Shown: in pieces, positions 8,772 to 17,188 of the stretch | How positions within the stretch are numbered: the first letter of the stretch is position 1 | Layout: every line of letters begins with the position of its first letter | NCBI RefSeq assembly: GCF_018130545.1 | Contig: NZ_JAFCKF010000014.1 | Coordinates: 55,945 to 119,944, forward strand | DNA from: Bradyrhizobium tropiciagri | Lineage (GTDB): Bacteria > Pseudomonadota > Alphaproteobacteria > Rhizobiales > Xanthobacteraceae | Length of the DNA stretch: 64,000 bases | Direction: 5' to 3' | Notes under the pieces: generated by a model | Database searches by the model: none | The model's input: only the letters and a program-made list of their open reading frames with translations | What the model was told of the DNA's origin: nothing | Made by a program: the position numbers and the translations under genes

Positions 8772-10259
8772 ATGACACTGCAGCCGACACAGATGAACTC
8801 CGCGACGCACGAGGCCGTGGCTCCGGTCACGCCGAATGACGATCGCATCATCGAGACCTCGATTCCGCTTCGGCTCGACAATCTCCGCTGGAGCGGGTTT
8901 CACACCCGCGTCGTGCTGGCGCTCGGCATCACCTGGATCCTCGACGGGCTTGAAGTGACGCTCGCCGGCGCGTTGTCGGGGGCGCTGAAGGAGAGCCCGA
9001 CGATGAGCTTCTCCAACGCCGATGTCGGGCTTGCCAGCAGCGCCTATCTCGCCGGCGCCGTGCTCGGCGCGCTCGGCTTCGGCTGGCTCACCGACCGGAT
9101 CGGGCGCAAGAAGCTATTCTTCATCACCCTGGCGGTTTATCTCACGGCGACCGCCGCGACCGCGCTGTCGTGGAATGTCGCAAGCTATGCGCTGTTTCGC
9201 TTCCTCACCGGCGCCGGCATCGGTGGCGAATACACCGCGATCAATTCAACCATCCAGGAGCTGGTCCCGGCGCGCTATCGCGGCTGGACCGATCTCGTCA
9301 TCAATGGCAGCTTCTGGATCGGCGCCGCGATCGGTGCGGTGAGCGCGATCGTGTTGCTCGATCCGGCGTTCCTTGCGCCGGACCATGGCTGGCGGATCGC
9401 CTATTTCACCGGCGCGGTGCTCGGCCTTGTCGTGCTGTTGATGCGGATGTGGATTCCGGAAAGCCCGCGCTGGCTGATGATCCACGGCCGCCCCGAAGAA
9501 GCCCACAAGATCGTCGCCGATATCGAGACCTCCGTGCTCGGCCACGAACAGCGGAGCGAGGGCTTCGAGAAGATCAAGCTGCGGATGCGCGATCACACGC
9601 CGCTGCACGAGGTCGCGGTGACACTGTTCTCCACCTACCGGCAGCGTTCGCTGGTCGGGCTGACGCTGATGGCCGCGCAGGCATTCTTCTACAACGCGAT
9701 CTTCTTCACCTTCGCGCTGATCCTGACAGATTTCTTCGGCATCGCCGCCAGCAATGTCGGCTGGTACATCCTGCCGTTTGCCGCCGGCAATTTCCTCGGG
9801 CCGCTGCTGCTCGGCCGGCTGTTCGATACGCTGGGCCGCCGCACCATGATCGTGCTGACCTACAGCGTGTCCGGCGTGCTGCTGGCGGTGTCCGGCTATT
9901 TATTCTCGATCGGCGTGTTCAGCGCGCAGACCCAGACCATCGCCTGGATGGTGATCTTCTTCTTCGCCTCGCCGGCGGCGAGCGCCGCCTATCTCACCGT
10001 CAGCGAGACGTTTCCGCTGGAGGTCCGCGCGCTCGCGATCGCCGTCTTCTATGCGGTTGGCACCGGTATCGGCGGTGTGATCGGACCGGCGCTGTTCGGC
10101 GTGCTGATCGACACCGGATCGCGCAACAGCGTCTTCGCCGGCTACCTCTTGGGGTCGGCACTCATGTTGGTCGCCGCAGCCGTCGCGTGGCGCTATGCCG
10201 TCGCGGCCGAGCGAAAATCGCTCGAATCTGTCGCGCGACCGTTGGCATTTGTGGAGTAG
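8772..10259 (+). CDS. Major facilitator superfamily transporter (sugar-porter-like)
   Basis: The protein has 495 aa and about 12 membrane helices. The MFS signature between helices 2 and 3 is visible as GWLTDRIGRKKLF, with a PESPRWL motif after helix 6 and a second GRLFDTLGRRT loop, as in the sugar and aromatic-acid porter families. ATG at 8772 is used, with ATG 8793 as an alternative; the open frame runs further upstream to 8586 but that part has no membrane-protein character. The stop is 3 bases before otsB, so both are probably co-transcribed. The substrate is unknown; coupling to a trehalose gene makes a sugar or osmolyte plausible but unproven. Confidence 0.87.
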   Translation: MTLQPTQMNSATHEAVAPVTPNDDRIIETSIPLRLDNLRWSGFHTRVVLALGITWILDGLEVTLAGALSGALKESPTMSFSNADVGLASSAYLAGAVLGALGFGWLTDRIGRKKLFFITLAVYLTATAATALSWNVASYALFRFLTGAGIGGEYTAINSTIQELVPARYRGWTDLVINGSFWIGAAIGAVSAIVLLDPAFLAPDHGWRIAYFTGAVLGLVVLLMRMWIPESPRWLMIHGRPEEAHKIVADIETSVLGHEQRSEGFEKIKLRMRDHTPLHEVAVTLFSTYRQRSLVGLTLMAAQAFFYNAIFFTFALILTDFFGIAASNVGWYILPFAAGNFLGPLLLGRLFDTLGRRTMIVLTYSVSGVLLAVSGYLFSIGVFSAQTQTIAWMVIFFFASPAASAAYLTVSETFPLEVRALAIAVFYAVGTGIGGVIGPALFGVLIDTGSRNSVFAGYLLGSALMLVAAAVAWRYAVAAERKSLESVARPLAFVE

Positions 10260-10262
10260 ACT

Positions 10263-11084
10263 ATGACGAAGCATAACGTGGCCGAAATGGATGAAACTAT
10301 CACCCCTGACGCCAGGATTGACAGCGTGCCGGCATCGCTGATTCCGCCGCTTCACCAGACGGCGGTGCTTCTCGACATCGACGGCACGCTGCTCGACTTC
10401 GCGCCGACGCCGCGCGAAGTCTGGGTGCCGCCGGAGCTGTCGACCACGCTGAAGCAGCTGCATCAGCGCACGGGCGGCGCGCTGGCGCTGGTCAGCGGCC
10501 GATCGCTCAACGACATCGATCTGATCTTCGCGCCGGACGTGTTTCCCGCGATCGGCGGCCATGGCGCCGAGATGCGGCTGCAGCCTGACAGCGAGGCGGT
10601 CGCCGCGCATGCGCCGCCGCTCGACAAGGAATTGAAGCGGCGCCTCGCCGCGATCGCCAAGCTCAGCCCCGGTATTCTGCTCGAAGACAAGGGCTATTCG
10701 CTGGCGCTGCATTATCGGCTCGCGCCCGCCGCCGAGAAGGCGATCTATGAAGCGGTGTCGCTGATCCGCGCCGAGCTGCCGAATGCGCCGATCGAGGTGC
10801 TGCCGGGCAAGAGCGTTTGCGAGATCAAGCATTCCGGCTTCACCAAGGCGACCGGCGTGCTCGAGCTGATGACGCATGAGCCGTTCCGGGGACGCCGGCC
10901 GTTCTTCATCGGCGACGACGTCACCGATGAGACCGTGTTCGGCATCATGCCTGATTTCAACGGTCTCGCATTCTCCGTCGGCCGTCACGCACTCGGCGTC
11001 GACGGACATTTCGACGGGCCGAGCGACGTGCGTCAATTTCTTGCGCAGCTACTCGGCGACGATAGGGACGCGAGCCTGTCCTAA
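10263..11084 (+). CDS. otsB: Trehalose-6-phosphate phosphatase
   Basis: The protein has 273 aa and is a HAD-superfamily phosphatase that removes phosphate from trehalose 6-phosphate. Motif I is LLDIDGTLLD with nucleophile D38 and acid D40, and motif II is the S of ALVSGRSLND. The cap region contains GGHGAEMR, and the C-terminal metal site is FFIGDDVTDE. Length and order match OtsB. It follows the MFS gene by 3 bases and precedes otsA by 213 bases on the same strand, so the two enzymes of the OtsAB trehalose pathway sit together. Trehalose commonly protects against osmotic and drying stress. Confidence 0.95.
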   Translation: MTKHNVAEMDETITPDARIDSVPASLIPPLHQTAVLLDIDGTLLDFAPTPREVWVPPELSTTLKQLHQRTGGALALVSGRSLNDIDLIFAPDVFPAIGGHGAEMRLQPDSEAVAAHAPPLDKELKRRLAAIAKLSPGILLEDKGYSLALHYRLAPAAEKAIYEAVSLIRAELPNAPIEVLPGKSVCEIKHSGFTKATGVLELMTHEPFRGRRPFFIGDDVTDETVFGIMPDFNGLAFSVGRHALGVDGHFDGPSDVRQFLAQLLGDDRDASLS

Positions 11085-11297
11085 CCAAATCATCTGCACT
11101 GCGCGTTGCGCAACGCACGACCGAATGCGGTTGTTTTGCGTCGTGCGAGCGACCTCGCGTGCATTTTTCTTTTCGCGAGTTCCCGCGAGTTCCTTATCAC
11201 TTCGCCAGAATTTGGTTTCAATTGGGAGATTCTTTGATCCGGAACCATCTTGATGAATGGTTGTTAATACGCGAGTTGACCAACAGGAGGGGACCTG

Positions 11298-12749
11298 GTG
11301 AACCTCGTCGTCGTATCGAACCGCGTCTCGCGCGGAAAACCTAACGAACCCATGACGGGGGGGCTTGCAGCGGCCTTGTTGCCGGTGGTGGAAAAGACAG
11401 GGGCAATATGGGTTGGTTCCAGCGGACGGGTCCGCGACGGGAACCACAAGGAACCTTTCGCGGAAGTCGAAGCTCTCGGTGCGGGCGCGCTGGCGATGCT
11501 CGATCTGCCGGCCGCGCACTATGGCGGCTATTACGAAGGCTTTGCCAATTCGGCGCTGTGGCCGGCGATGCATTCGCGCGCCGATCTGATTCGCGCCTCG
11601 CACGAGGACTACACCAGCTATCGCGAAGTGAACGCGTTCATGGCGCGCGCGCTGCTGCGCTTCCGCAAGCCTGACTCCGCGTTCTGGATACAGGATTATC
11701 ATTTCCTCGCACTCGGCGCCGAGCTGCGCGACCTCGGCGTCACGCAGCCGATCGGCTTCTTCCTGCATACGCCGTGGCCGGCGCGCGCGGTGATCGCGGG
11801 CGTGCCCAATCATCGCGAGCTGATCGAGGCGATGCTGTCTTACGACCTGATCGGCTTCCAGACCGATGAGGACTGCGAGAACTTCCTGAGCTACGTGCAG
11901 AACGATCTCGAGTTCGAGGTGCGTGACGGCGTGATCAATTCGTCGTTCGGTCGCACCCGCGCTGCGGTGTTTCCGATCGGCATCGATCCCAGCAAGTTCG
12001 CGCAGCAGGCTACCAAGGCGATGACGCATCCCGACGTGACGCGGCTGCGGCGCAGCCTCAACGGCGAGAAGCTCGCGATCGGCGTCGACCGGCTCGATTA
12101 CTCCAAGGGCCTCGTCAACCGCATCAAGGCGTTCGACCGGATGTGGTCGCTGTATCCGAACCTGAAGCGTTCGGTGTCGATGCTGCAGATCGCAACGCCG
12201 TCGCGCGGGGCGATCGAAGCCTACGGCAATCTCGCCAACGAGGTGGCGAAGCTGGTCACCGACGTCAACGGCGTGCATGGTGAGGTCGACTGGACGCCGA
12301 TCCGCTACCTCAACAAGGGCTTCGGCCAGGGTGTGCTCGCGGGCCTCTACCGCACCGCGCAGGTCGGCGTCGTGACGCCGCTGCAGGACGGCATGAACCT
12401 CGTCGCCAAGGAATATGTCGCAGCCCAAAATCCGGCGGATCCCGGCGTGCTGGTGCTGTCGAAATTCGCCGGTGCGGCGAACGAGCTCGACGCCGCATTG
12501 CTGGTCAATCCACACGACATCGACGGCATGGCGCGTACGCTCGCAACCGCGATGGCGATGCCGCTGACCGAGCGGCGGATGCGCTGGGAAGCCATGATGG
12601 AGAAGCTCAACAGCGGCACCATCCAGCAATGGTTCGCCGACTTCATCGAGGCGCTGCAGGAAACGCACAGTGCTGGAAACGCGGCGCTGCCGGAGCCACC
12701 AACCCTGTGGCCGCGCCGCACGGCGGATCTTGCCGCTCGCTATCGCTGA
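11298..12749 (+). CDS. otsA: Alpha,alpha-trehalose-phosphate synthase
   Basis: The protein has 483 aa and is a GT20 glycosyltransferase that joins UDP-glucose and glucose 6-phosphate into trehalose 6-phosphate. Family signs are the N-terminal VVVSNRV with the nearby GGLA loop, WIQDYHF, IGFFLHTPWP, the sugar-phosphate region VDRLDYSKGL, and the nucleotide-sugar region with PLQDGMNLVAKEYVAAQ. GTG at 11298 is chosen because AGGAGGGG lies 6-13 bases upstream and the conserved N terminus starts immediately. The 213-base gap before it may hold its own promoter. Confidence 0.95.
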   Translation: MNLVVVSNRVSRGKPNEPMTGGLAAALLPVVEKTGAIWVGSSGRVRDGNHKEPFAEVEALGAGALAMLDLPAAHYGGYYEGFANSALWPAMHSRADLIRASHEDYTSYREVNAFMARALLRFRKPDSAFWIQDYHFLALGAELRDLGVTQPIGFFLHTPWPARAVIAGVPNHRELIEAMLSYDLIGFQTDEDCENFLSYVQNDLEFEVRDGVINSSFGRTRAAVFPIGIDPSKFAQQATKAMTHPDVTRLRRSLNGEKLAIGVDRLDYSKGLVNRIKAFDRMWSLYPNLKRSVSMLQIATPSRGAIEAYGNLANEVAKLVTDVNGVHGEVDWTPIRYLNKGFGQGVLAGLYRTAQVGVVTPLQDGMNLVAKEYVAAQNPADPGVLVLSKFAGAANELDAALLVNPHDIDGMARTLATAMAMPLTERRMRWEAMMEKLNSGTIQQWFADFIEALQETHSAGNAALPEPPTLWPRRTADLAARYR

Positions 12750-12868
12750 GCGTGGAGGATGGGTAGGGCGCGTGGCGTCGTACCCCACCTCGGTGCGGCG
12801 TGATCGCAATCGGCGGCAACGTCCGCAGCCTCGCCGCTGAAAAGCGAGAGGCCGCAGCTCTCTCCGTG

Positions 12869-12993
12869 TGTCGTCCCTGCGGAAGCAGGGACCCATAACC
12901 ACAGGGTGGGGTTGTTGAAGTGGGCTGTGGCCACAGCGTAGCAAACCAACAGACATTCGTGGCTATGGGTCCCTGCTTTCGCATGGACGACAC
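12869..12993. repeat. Pair of 30-bp inverted repeats (REP-like unit)
   Basis: Bases 12869-12898 and 12964-12993 are reverse complements of each other with two mismatches. Each arm contains its own small palindrome (GTCCCTGC ... GCAGGGAC type). The 65 bases between them show no coding potential. The arms resemble short repeats that occur many times in Bradyrhizobium genomes. The surrounding 12750-13210 gap holds nothing else recognisable. Confidence 0.7.
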
Positions 12994-13210
12994 CGATTAT
13001 TATGCACGGCTGGTGAGTCAAACACTCTGATTTGCCCTGGCCTCCGGCCGGGCAGCCGCAGGAATCACCTGCGGAGAGCCATCACGGCGGCCAGGCGCGA
13101 TCGGGATCGTTGCCAATTTACCTAATATTTTCAATCCATTGGGGAAATTTTGCCCCGGGGGCCCGCGCTCACTTGCAAAATCCGGCTGAGCCCTTCAAGA
13201 GAGGCCTCCC

Positions 13211-13300
13211 GGAGAGATGGCCGAGTGGCTTAAGGCGCACGCTTGGAAAGCGTGTGTGCGGGAAACCGTACCGTGGGTTCGAATCCCACTCTCTCCGCCA
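13211..13300 (+). tRNA. tRNA-Ser(GGA)
   Basis: The gene is 90 bases long including the encoded CCA. The acceptor stem GGAGAGA pairs with TCTCTCC, the D-arm contains GCCGAGTGGCTTAAGG, the anticodon loop CTTGGAAAG has GGA at 13245-13247, a long serine-type variable arm follows, and the T-arm is GGGTTCGAATCCC. The 3' end of this gene is a typical attachment site for P4-type integrases, and such an integrase starts 165 bases downstream. The tRNA remains intact, as expected when the element restores the 3' end. Confidence 0.97.
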
Positions 13301-13464
13301 CTACATTGTTCTCCTCAATATCCAATTATCCGAAACGACAGCAAAAACAACGACTAGCGCGACGACGAATGTTGCCGCCAATGCCGCGATGTTACTCTGG
13401 GTCATCGCGCAAACCGTAGTTTTTGACGTGGGTTCGGAGGACGGATTTCCGCGATGGAGAACAT

Positions 13465-14745
13465 ATGGCCGGCAAGCTCAAACCCCTCAATGTCGAGCGC
13501 GAATCTCGGCCGGGCAAATATCCCGACGGCGATGGCCTGTACCTCATCGTTGCGAGCGCCTCCTCGAAGAATTGGAGCTACCGATATTGGAAGGACGGCA
13601 AGCAGCGCTGGCTCGGGCTAGGGTCCTTCAAGGATGTGTCTCTTAAGGAGGCGCGCCTAGCTCGTGATGCAGCCCGACTTCGGGTGAGAGGAGACCGAAG
13701 TAACCCTGGCGTCGACATCGTTCAGGAAAAACGTACGGCGCGCAATGAAGCAAGAGCCGTAGAGGTCAAAGTCACTTTACCCACGTTTGAACAGTGTGCC
13801 GAAGCCTACATTCGCGAGCATTGGTCGATCTGGAGTAGGAAGCACCGCAATCAATGGCCTTCGTCGCTTAAGCGGTACGCGTACCGCACGATCGGGAATC
13901 TCACAATTCCTGAAATCAAGCCAAGCCACATCTATGAATTGCTGCAGCCAATCTGGGTCGGGAAACGTGAGACGGCCAATCGTGTGCGCGGAAGGATCGA
14001 AACGATAATCGCGAAGAACGTGGACGTTGATGACGCCGATTTTCGGAATCCTGCCGAGTTGACCAAGCAATTGCGGGAGAAGCTTCCCAGGCGGCCAAAA
14101 CGCGTCGTACGGCATCACCCAGCCTTGCCTTATGCCGAGGCGCCGCACTTCATGGCCCGCCTTTCCTTTGCCAGCGGCATGGCCGCTTCGATGCTCCGCT
14201 TTCTGATCTTCACGGCATGTCGTACTAACGAAGTCGTAGACGCTCTCCGATCCGAGATTGATCGCTCCTCATCGACGTGGAAGATTCCCGGTGAGCGCAT
14301 GAAGATGAACCAGGACCATGTCGTGCCGCTTTCCGAGCCTGCACTCTTAATCCTTGACAGGGTGCCAGACTGCCCTCGGCGCGAGTTGATATTTCCGAAC
14401 CCGGATGGAGGAGCGTTCTCAGAGAATGCCATGCTCGCCGTACTGGATCGCCTGGGCTACGGTCATGTAACCGTGCACGGATTTCGTTCGACATTCGCAA
14501 CCTGGGCCGAGGAGTGCACGGACTATCCTGATGGTGTTCGGGAGGCAGCTCTAGCGCACAAATATAAATCAGAGACCACCGCAGCCTATCAGCGCGGCCA
14601 AAAGCTCGAGAAGAGACGCGTTCTCATGAAAGATTGGGCTCAATTCCTTGTCGGATCAAATGTCATTCGCTTCGACCAAACCGGTTCGGTCGATTTCGAA
14701 TCGACAGGCTTTTCTAGGCCGACTACCGACTCGCGGCGCGTCTAA
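13465..14745 (+). CDS. P4-type tyrosine integrase
   Basis: The protein has 426 aa. An N-terminal DUF4102-type arm-binding domain (GKYPDGDGLYL, YRYWKDGKQRWLGLGSF) is followed by a core-binding domain and the catalytic domain. The catalytic residues are visible as the R in TACRTNEV, the HxxR box HGFRSTFATWAEE, and the tyrosine in TTAAYQRGQ. ATG at 13465 is used because the domain begins there and a GATGGAGA site precedes it. The position, right after tRNA-Ser(GGA), indicates site-specific integration into that tRNA. The enzyme would integrate and, with the excisionase-like neighbour, excise the element. Confidence 0.93.
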   Translation: MAGKLKPLNVERESRPGKYPDGDGLYLIVASASSKNWSYRYWKDGKQRWLGLGSFKDVSLKEARLARDAARLRVRGDRSNPGVDIVQEKRTARNEARAVEVKVTLPTFEQCAEAYIREHWSIWSRKHRNQWPSSLKRYAYRTIGNLTIPEIKPSHIYELLQPIWVGKRETANRVRGRIETIIAKNVDVDDADFRNPAELTKQLREKLPRRPKRVVRHHPALPYAEAPHFMARLSFASGMAASMLRFLIFTACRTNEVVDALRSEIDRSSSTWKIPGERMKMNQDHVVPLSEPALLILDRVPDCPRRELIFPNPDGGAFSENAMLAVLDRLGYGHVTVHGFRSTFATWAEECTDYPDGVREAALAHKYKSETTAAYQRGQKLEKRRVLMKDWAQFLVGSNVIRFDQTGSVDFESTGFSRPTTDSRRV

Positions 14746-14889
14746 TGCCCTAAGTCGAGTCGAGATTAAGTCGTGAACCGAAAAGAGCGCGAAGTCGTAC
14801 GACCGAATATCCAAAAATGCGCACGGCAGCAAACGTGGTTTGCGCTGGGAAATTGGTCTGGCAAGTTCAAAAGCGTTCGAGAAAATAGG

Positions 14890-15141
14890 ATGCTTCGCAT
14901 GTCTATCGCATTTGATGTCCCGCTCGTAGCCTCGCCAAAACAGACGATGAAGGCGATCCAAGTTTCGCGCAAGAAACTGTACGAGCTCATTAACACCGGC
15001 GAACTGGAAAGCTACACCGAAGGCAAATCGCGACGCATCCTAGTCAAATCGATAAATGAGTACATCGAGCGTCGGCTGACTGCGGAAGCGGCTCGGCGCG
15101 GCCGCGCGGTGCCCGATGGAGATAATGAATCTGGCCGGTAG
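14890..15141 (+). CDS. Excisionase-like DNA-binding protein
   Basis: The protein has 83 aa and an HTH_17/excisionase-type winged helix: MKAIQVSRKKLYELINTGEL, then the wing ESYTEGKSRRILVKS and an amphipathic helix. Recombination directionality factors of this type (for example RdfS of the Mesorhizobium symbiosis island) steer the integrase towards excision. The open frame continues upstream to 14773, but the domain fits a start at ATG 14890 or 14899. It lies 144 bases downstream of the integrase on the same strand. Confidence 0.75.
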   Translation: MLRMSIAFDVPLVASPKQTMKAIQVSRKKLYELINTGELESYTEGKSRRILVKSINEYIERRLTAEAARRGRAVPDGDNESGR

Positions 15142-15215
15142 AGGCCAAGGGCGACCGACGGGTCCGATTGGCAGCCACTGTGATGGCGTAGGGAGGACGA
15201 TAACGTACGGCCCTA

Positions 15216-15233
15216 AGCGGAGTTCGCTCCGCT
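15216..15233. terminator. Stem-loop with TTCG tetraloop after excisionase-like gene
   Basis: AGCGGAG, TTCG, CTCCGCT form a perfect 7-bp stem with a stable tetraloop. No T-run follows on either strand, so it is only a possible terminator or processing hairpin between the convergent genes. Confidence 0.45.
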
Positions 15234-15318
15234 CGCCCAAACCACCCGTCTAACGAACAACGTCGTCCATATAGGAACGGTGGGGCTGTCCAAGGTGACG
15301 CCGACGTCGCGTGAGCCG

Positions 15319-15597
15319 CTAAAATCCTTCGCTTGGTAGAGCGGGCATCGTCAGGATGATGCGCTTAAGTTCGCCGATCTGAAACTGTGTGTCCATGACC
15401 TGCTGGTATTGAGCGTACAGCGCCTCATTTCCGAGACTGAGGTGCGGCGCCATTTGGATTGCCGGCGCGGCGCGAAACCAATCGACCACGGATCCCCACG
15501 GTAGATGCGAGAGAACGTCTATCAGGTATCCGAGCCCATACGAGGCTATTCCGATAGAACTCAAGAGTTGGATGATCTGCTGGACAACCGCTGCCAT
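15319..15597 (-). CDS. Small hypothetical protein with hydrophobic N-terminal half
   Basis: The protein has 92 aa. The N-terminal half (VVQQIIQLLSSIGIASYGLG) is hydrophobic enough for a membrane helix; the C-terminal half is helical and polar. ATG at 15597 is chosen over the longer frame because AGGGAG lies 6-11 bases upstream and the upstream extension is proline- and arginine-rich and improbable. No family is recognised. It lies alone between the excisionase gene and a structured leader inside the integrative element. Confidence 0.45.
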   Translation of the reverse strand: MAAVVQQIIQLLSSIGIASYGLGYLIDVLSHLPWGSVVDWFRAAPAIQMAPHLSLGNEALYAQYQQVMDTQFQIGELKRIILTMPALPSEGF

Positions 15598-15770
15598 GCC
15601 GAATCTCCCTGTCAGTGAGGAGGGGAGGGTATTCTGATTCGCCTGGATCACTTCTGTGGATACCGGGGATTGGCGCTGGGAAGGAAGCGCACTATATTCG
15701 GGGTACGTTCTGACCGCTTGCAAGCCCGTGCGAGCGGAGGGGCGGGAGCCCATTTTGGATGGGCAAAGTG

Positions 15771-15920
15771 CCGGGGTGCGGCTACGCCCCTGTTAGACGG
15801 CCGGGAGGCTCCCGGTTCACGATCTTCCTGGTGTCCGCGCGTGACACCACGTGCAGTAGGGCTTCGACTGCACAAGGGATGATCCCAGACGGTTAATTTT
15901 TTGCCGGAGACTAATCCGGC
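15771..15920 (+). other. Candidate structured RNA: five consecutive hairpins
   Basis: Within 150 bases five dyads can be drawn. They are GGGG...CCCC at 15773-15790, CCGGGAG/CTCCCGG at 15801-15815, TGGTGTC/GACACCA at 15829-15849, GTGCAGT/ACTGCAC at 15851-15873, and GCCGGA/TCCGGC at 15903-15920. No convincing protein is encoded here. A 43-codon frame begins 17 bases after the last hairpin. The block could be a non-coding RNA or an mRNA leader that controls the small gene. Orientation is assumed from that gene. Confidence 0.4.
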
Positions 15921-15937
15921 ACGTTGGGATTGTTCCT

Positions 15938-16069
15938 ATGAAGACACTCGGCTGGGCTGCAATTATTTATAATGTTCACGACGCACTGACGTTCAGCGCA
16001 GTTCTCATGCTGATTGTTGGCGAGTGCACGGCCACCTACATCGCAAATCGAAAGCCACAGCGACGGTGA
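15938..16069 (+). CDS. Small membrane-type protein (43 aa)
   Basis: The frame reads MKTLGWAAIIYNVHD then a hydrophobic stretch (LTFSAVLMLIVG) and a basic tail (NRKPQRR). This gives one short membrane segment with a positive C terminus. A GGGA lies about 8 bases before the ATG. The frame ends 2 bases from the convergent gene 16072-16584. No family is recognised. The small size, membrane helix and structured leader recall type I toxin peptides or phage-type small proteins, but this is speculation. Confidence 0.35.
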   Translation: MKTLGWAAIIYNVHDALTFSAVLMLIVGECTATYIANRKPQRR

Positions 16070-16071
16070 TG

Positions 16072-16584
16072 TCACTTTCCGTACTGATCGGCTGCGACGA
16101 CCAAGTAGCTGGAGCAGTTATTAAAGGCCGTACTTATCATCTGAGGCTCTGTCATTGCCTCGATGCCGGGACGCTGTTCCGGCGACACCCAGGCGAGCAG
16201 CGCTTTCTTAAGCTCGGCTGACCGTTGAACAATTTGGCCTTCGCTGTGACCGTGGGCGACGGCGTTCCTGAGAGCGTTGGCGGCTTTGATGGTCGCCCAA
16301 AACCCAGCATCCAACTCGGGACAGAATAACTTCTCAGCCTTGTCGATTTTTCCGGCAAAGGTGCGGCGTTTCCACCGTCTACCCGCGACACTTAGCAAGT
16401 CATTCAGGGCCTGCTCTGTACTGAGGCTGCCTTTCAATACGGTGACGATGCGCTCATCATATTTCTCGACGCGCTCGGTCATCTTCTTGTGCGCTTCGAT
16501 CAGGCGCGGATCGCTAATGTCCAAATTCCCGCTCCCGTTTTTGGACCAGCCGGTTAGAATGAGGGCTGGTAGCTCTCCCCTCAT
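16072..16584 (-). CDS. Hypothetical protein with HEPN-like Rx4H motif
   Basis: The protein has 170 aa, predicted mostly helical. Near the C-terminal third it carries LRNAVAHGHSEG, the R-N-x3-H (Rx4-6H) signature that marks the active site of HEPN RNases and related folds. No N-terminal partner domain is seen. It is the most downstream of three minus-strand genes in a row (16072-17920), all with HEPN-like helical patterns. HEPN proteins often act as toxins or effectors in defence and toxin-antitoxin loci. The start at 16584 lacks an evident ribosome site. Confidence 0.6.
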   Translation of the reverse strand: MRGELPALILTGWSKNGSGNLDISDPRLIEAHKKMTERVEKYDERIVTVLKGSLSTEQALNDLLSVAGRRWKRRTFAGKIDKAEKLFCPELDAGFWATIKAANALRNAVAHGHSEGQIVQRSAELKKALLAWVSPEQRPGIEAMTEPQMISTAFNNCSSYLVVAADQYGK

Positions 16585-16725
16585 GTGAGGGGCGTCTTCG
16601 CGGTTGGCAATCCCGCACGCACATCTTGACAGAGCGCGGGATCAATACGCACCGTGATTGCTGACTGCAAATATGAACAAACTCATCATTGGCCTTGCCG
16701 GCGACTTCGCACAACGCCTTTCGCG

Positions 16726-17175
16726 TCACGGCTTCCTTTCGTTGAGGACTTTATCGACGACGATAGCGTGTACCTTGTCGAAGAGCTCAGCGATGGCGTC
16801 GGTCGCTGCCTTTTGATTGGGAAATGCGTACGGCTTGTCCGGGCGATACCTGAATGTGTAATCCTCATGCCGAGGGGAAAGGGTCGCGATGACACTTTTG
16901 GTCTGGTCGCTCAAGACCAAACCGACATTTTCCGCCTCAGTGAGGCCGACAAGAAGTTTGTGCCCGAGCTTCTTCCGGCAGGCGTCCAGTGTCCACCCGT
17001 TAGCCAGGAGGCAGGCCTTTAACAGCAGTTCGATCGCGTGTCCGCGCAGGAAATATGTTGGGGCGACCAGGTAAATGCTGTGCTCGTCGGTCCTCAGGTT
17101 CTCAGCTGCTATCATATAGTCGCCGGCATCCTTCTTGAAGATCACGGCCATTTCTTTGTCAGAAAGTCCCGTCAT
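16726..17175 (-). CDS. Hypothetical protein, HEPN-like helical fold
   Basis: The protein has 149 aa. The segment FLRGHAIELLLKACLLANG resembles the helix with an HxxE-LLLKA pattern found in HEPN-type domains of uncharacterised proteins; the rest has no named motif. ATG at 17175 is chosen because the sequence upstream in this frame overlaps the neighbouring gene and is low in coding character. It lies 13 bases downstream of 17189-17920, pointing to one transcript. Confidence 0.6.
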   Translation of the reverse strand: MTGLSDKEMAVIFKKDAGDYMIAAENLRTDEHSIYLVAPTYFLRGHAIELLLKACLLANGWTLDACRKKLGHKLLVGLTEAENVGLVLSDQTKSVIATLSPRHEDYTFRYRPDKPYAFPNQKAATDAIAELFDKVHAIVVDKVLNERKP

Positions 17176-17188
17176 TGGCGGCCTCGGA

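Noticed and set aside
15216-15233. Strong intrinsic terminator
   Set aside because: The hairpin is perfect but no T-run follows on either strand, so it is listed only as a possible terminator.
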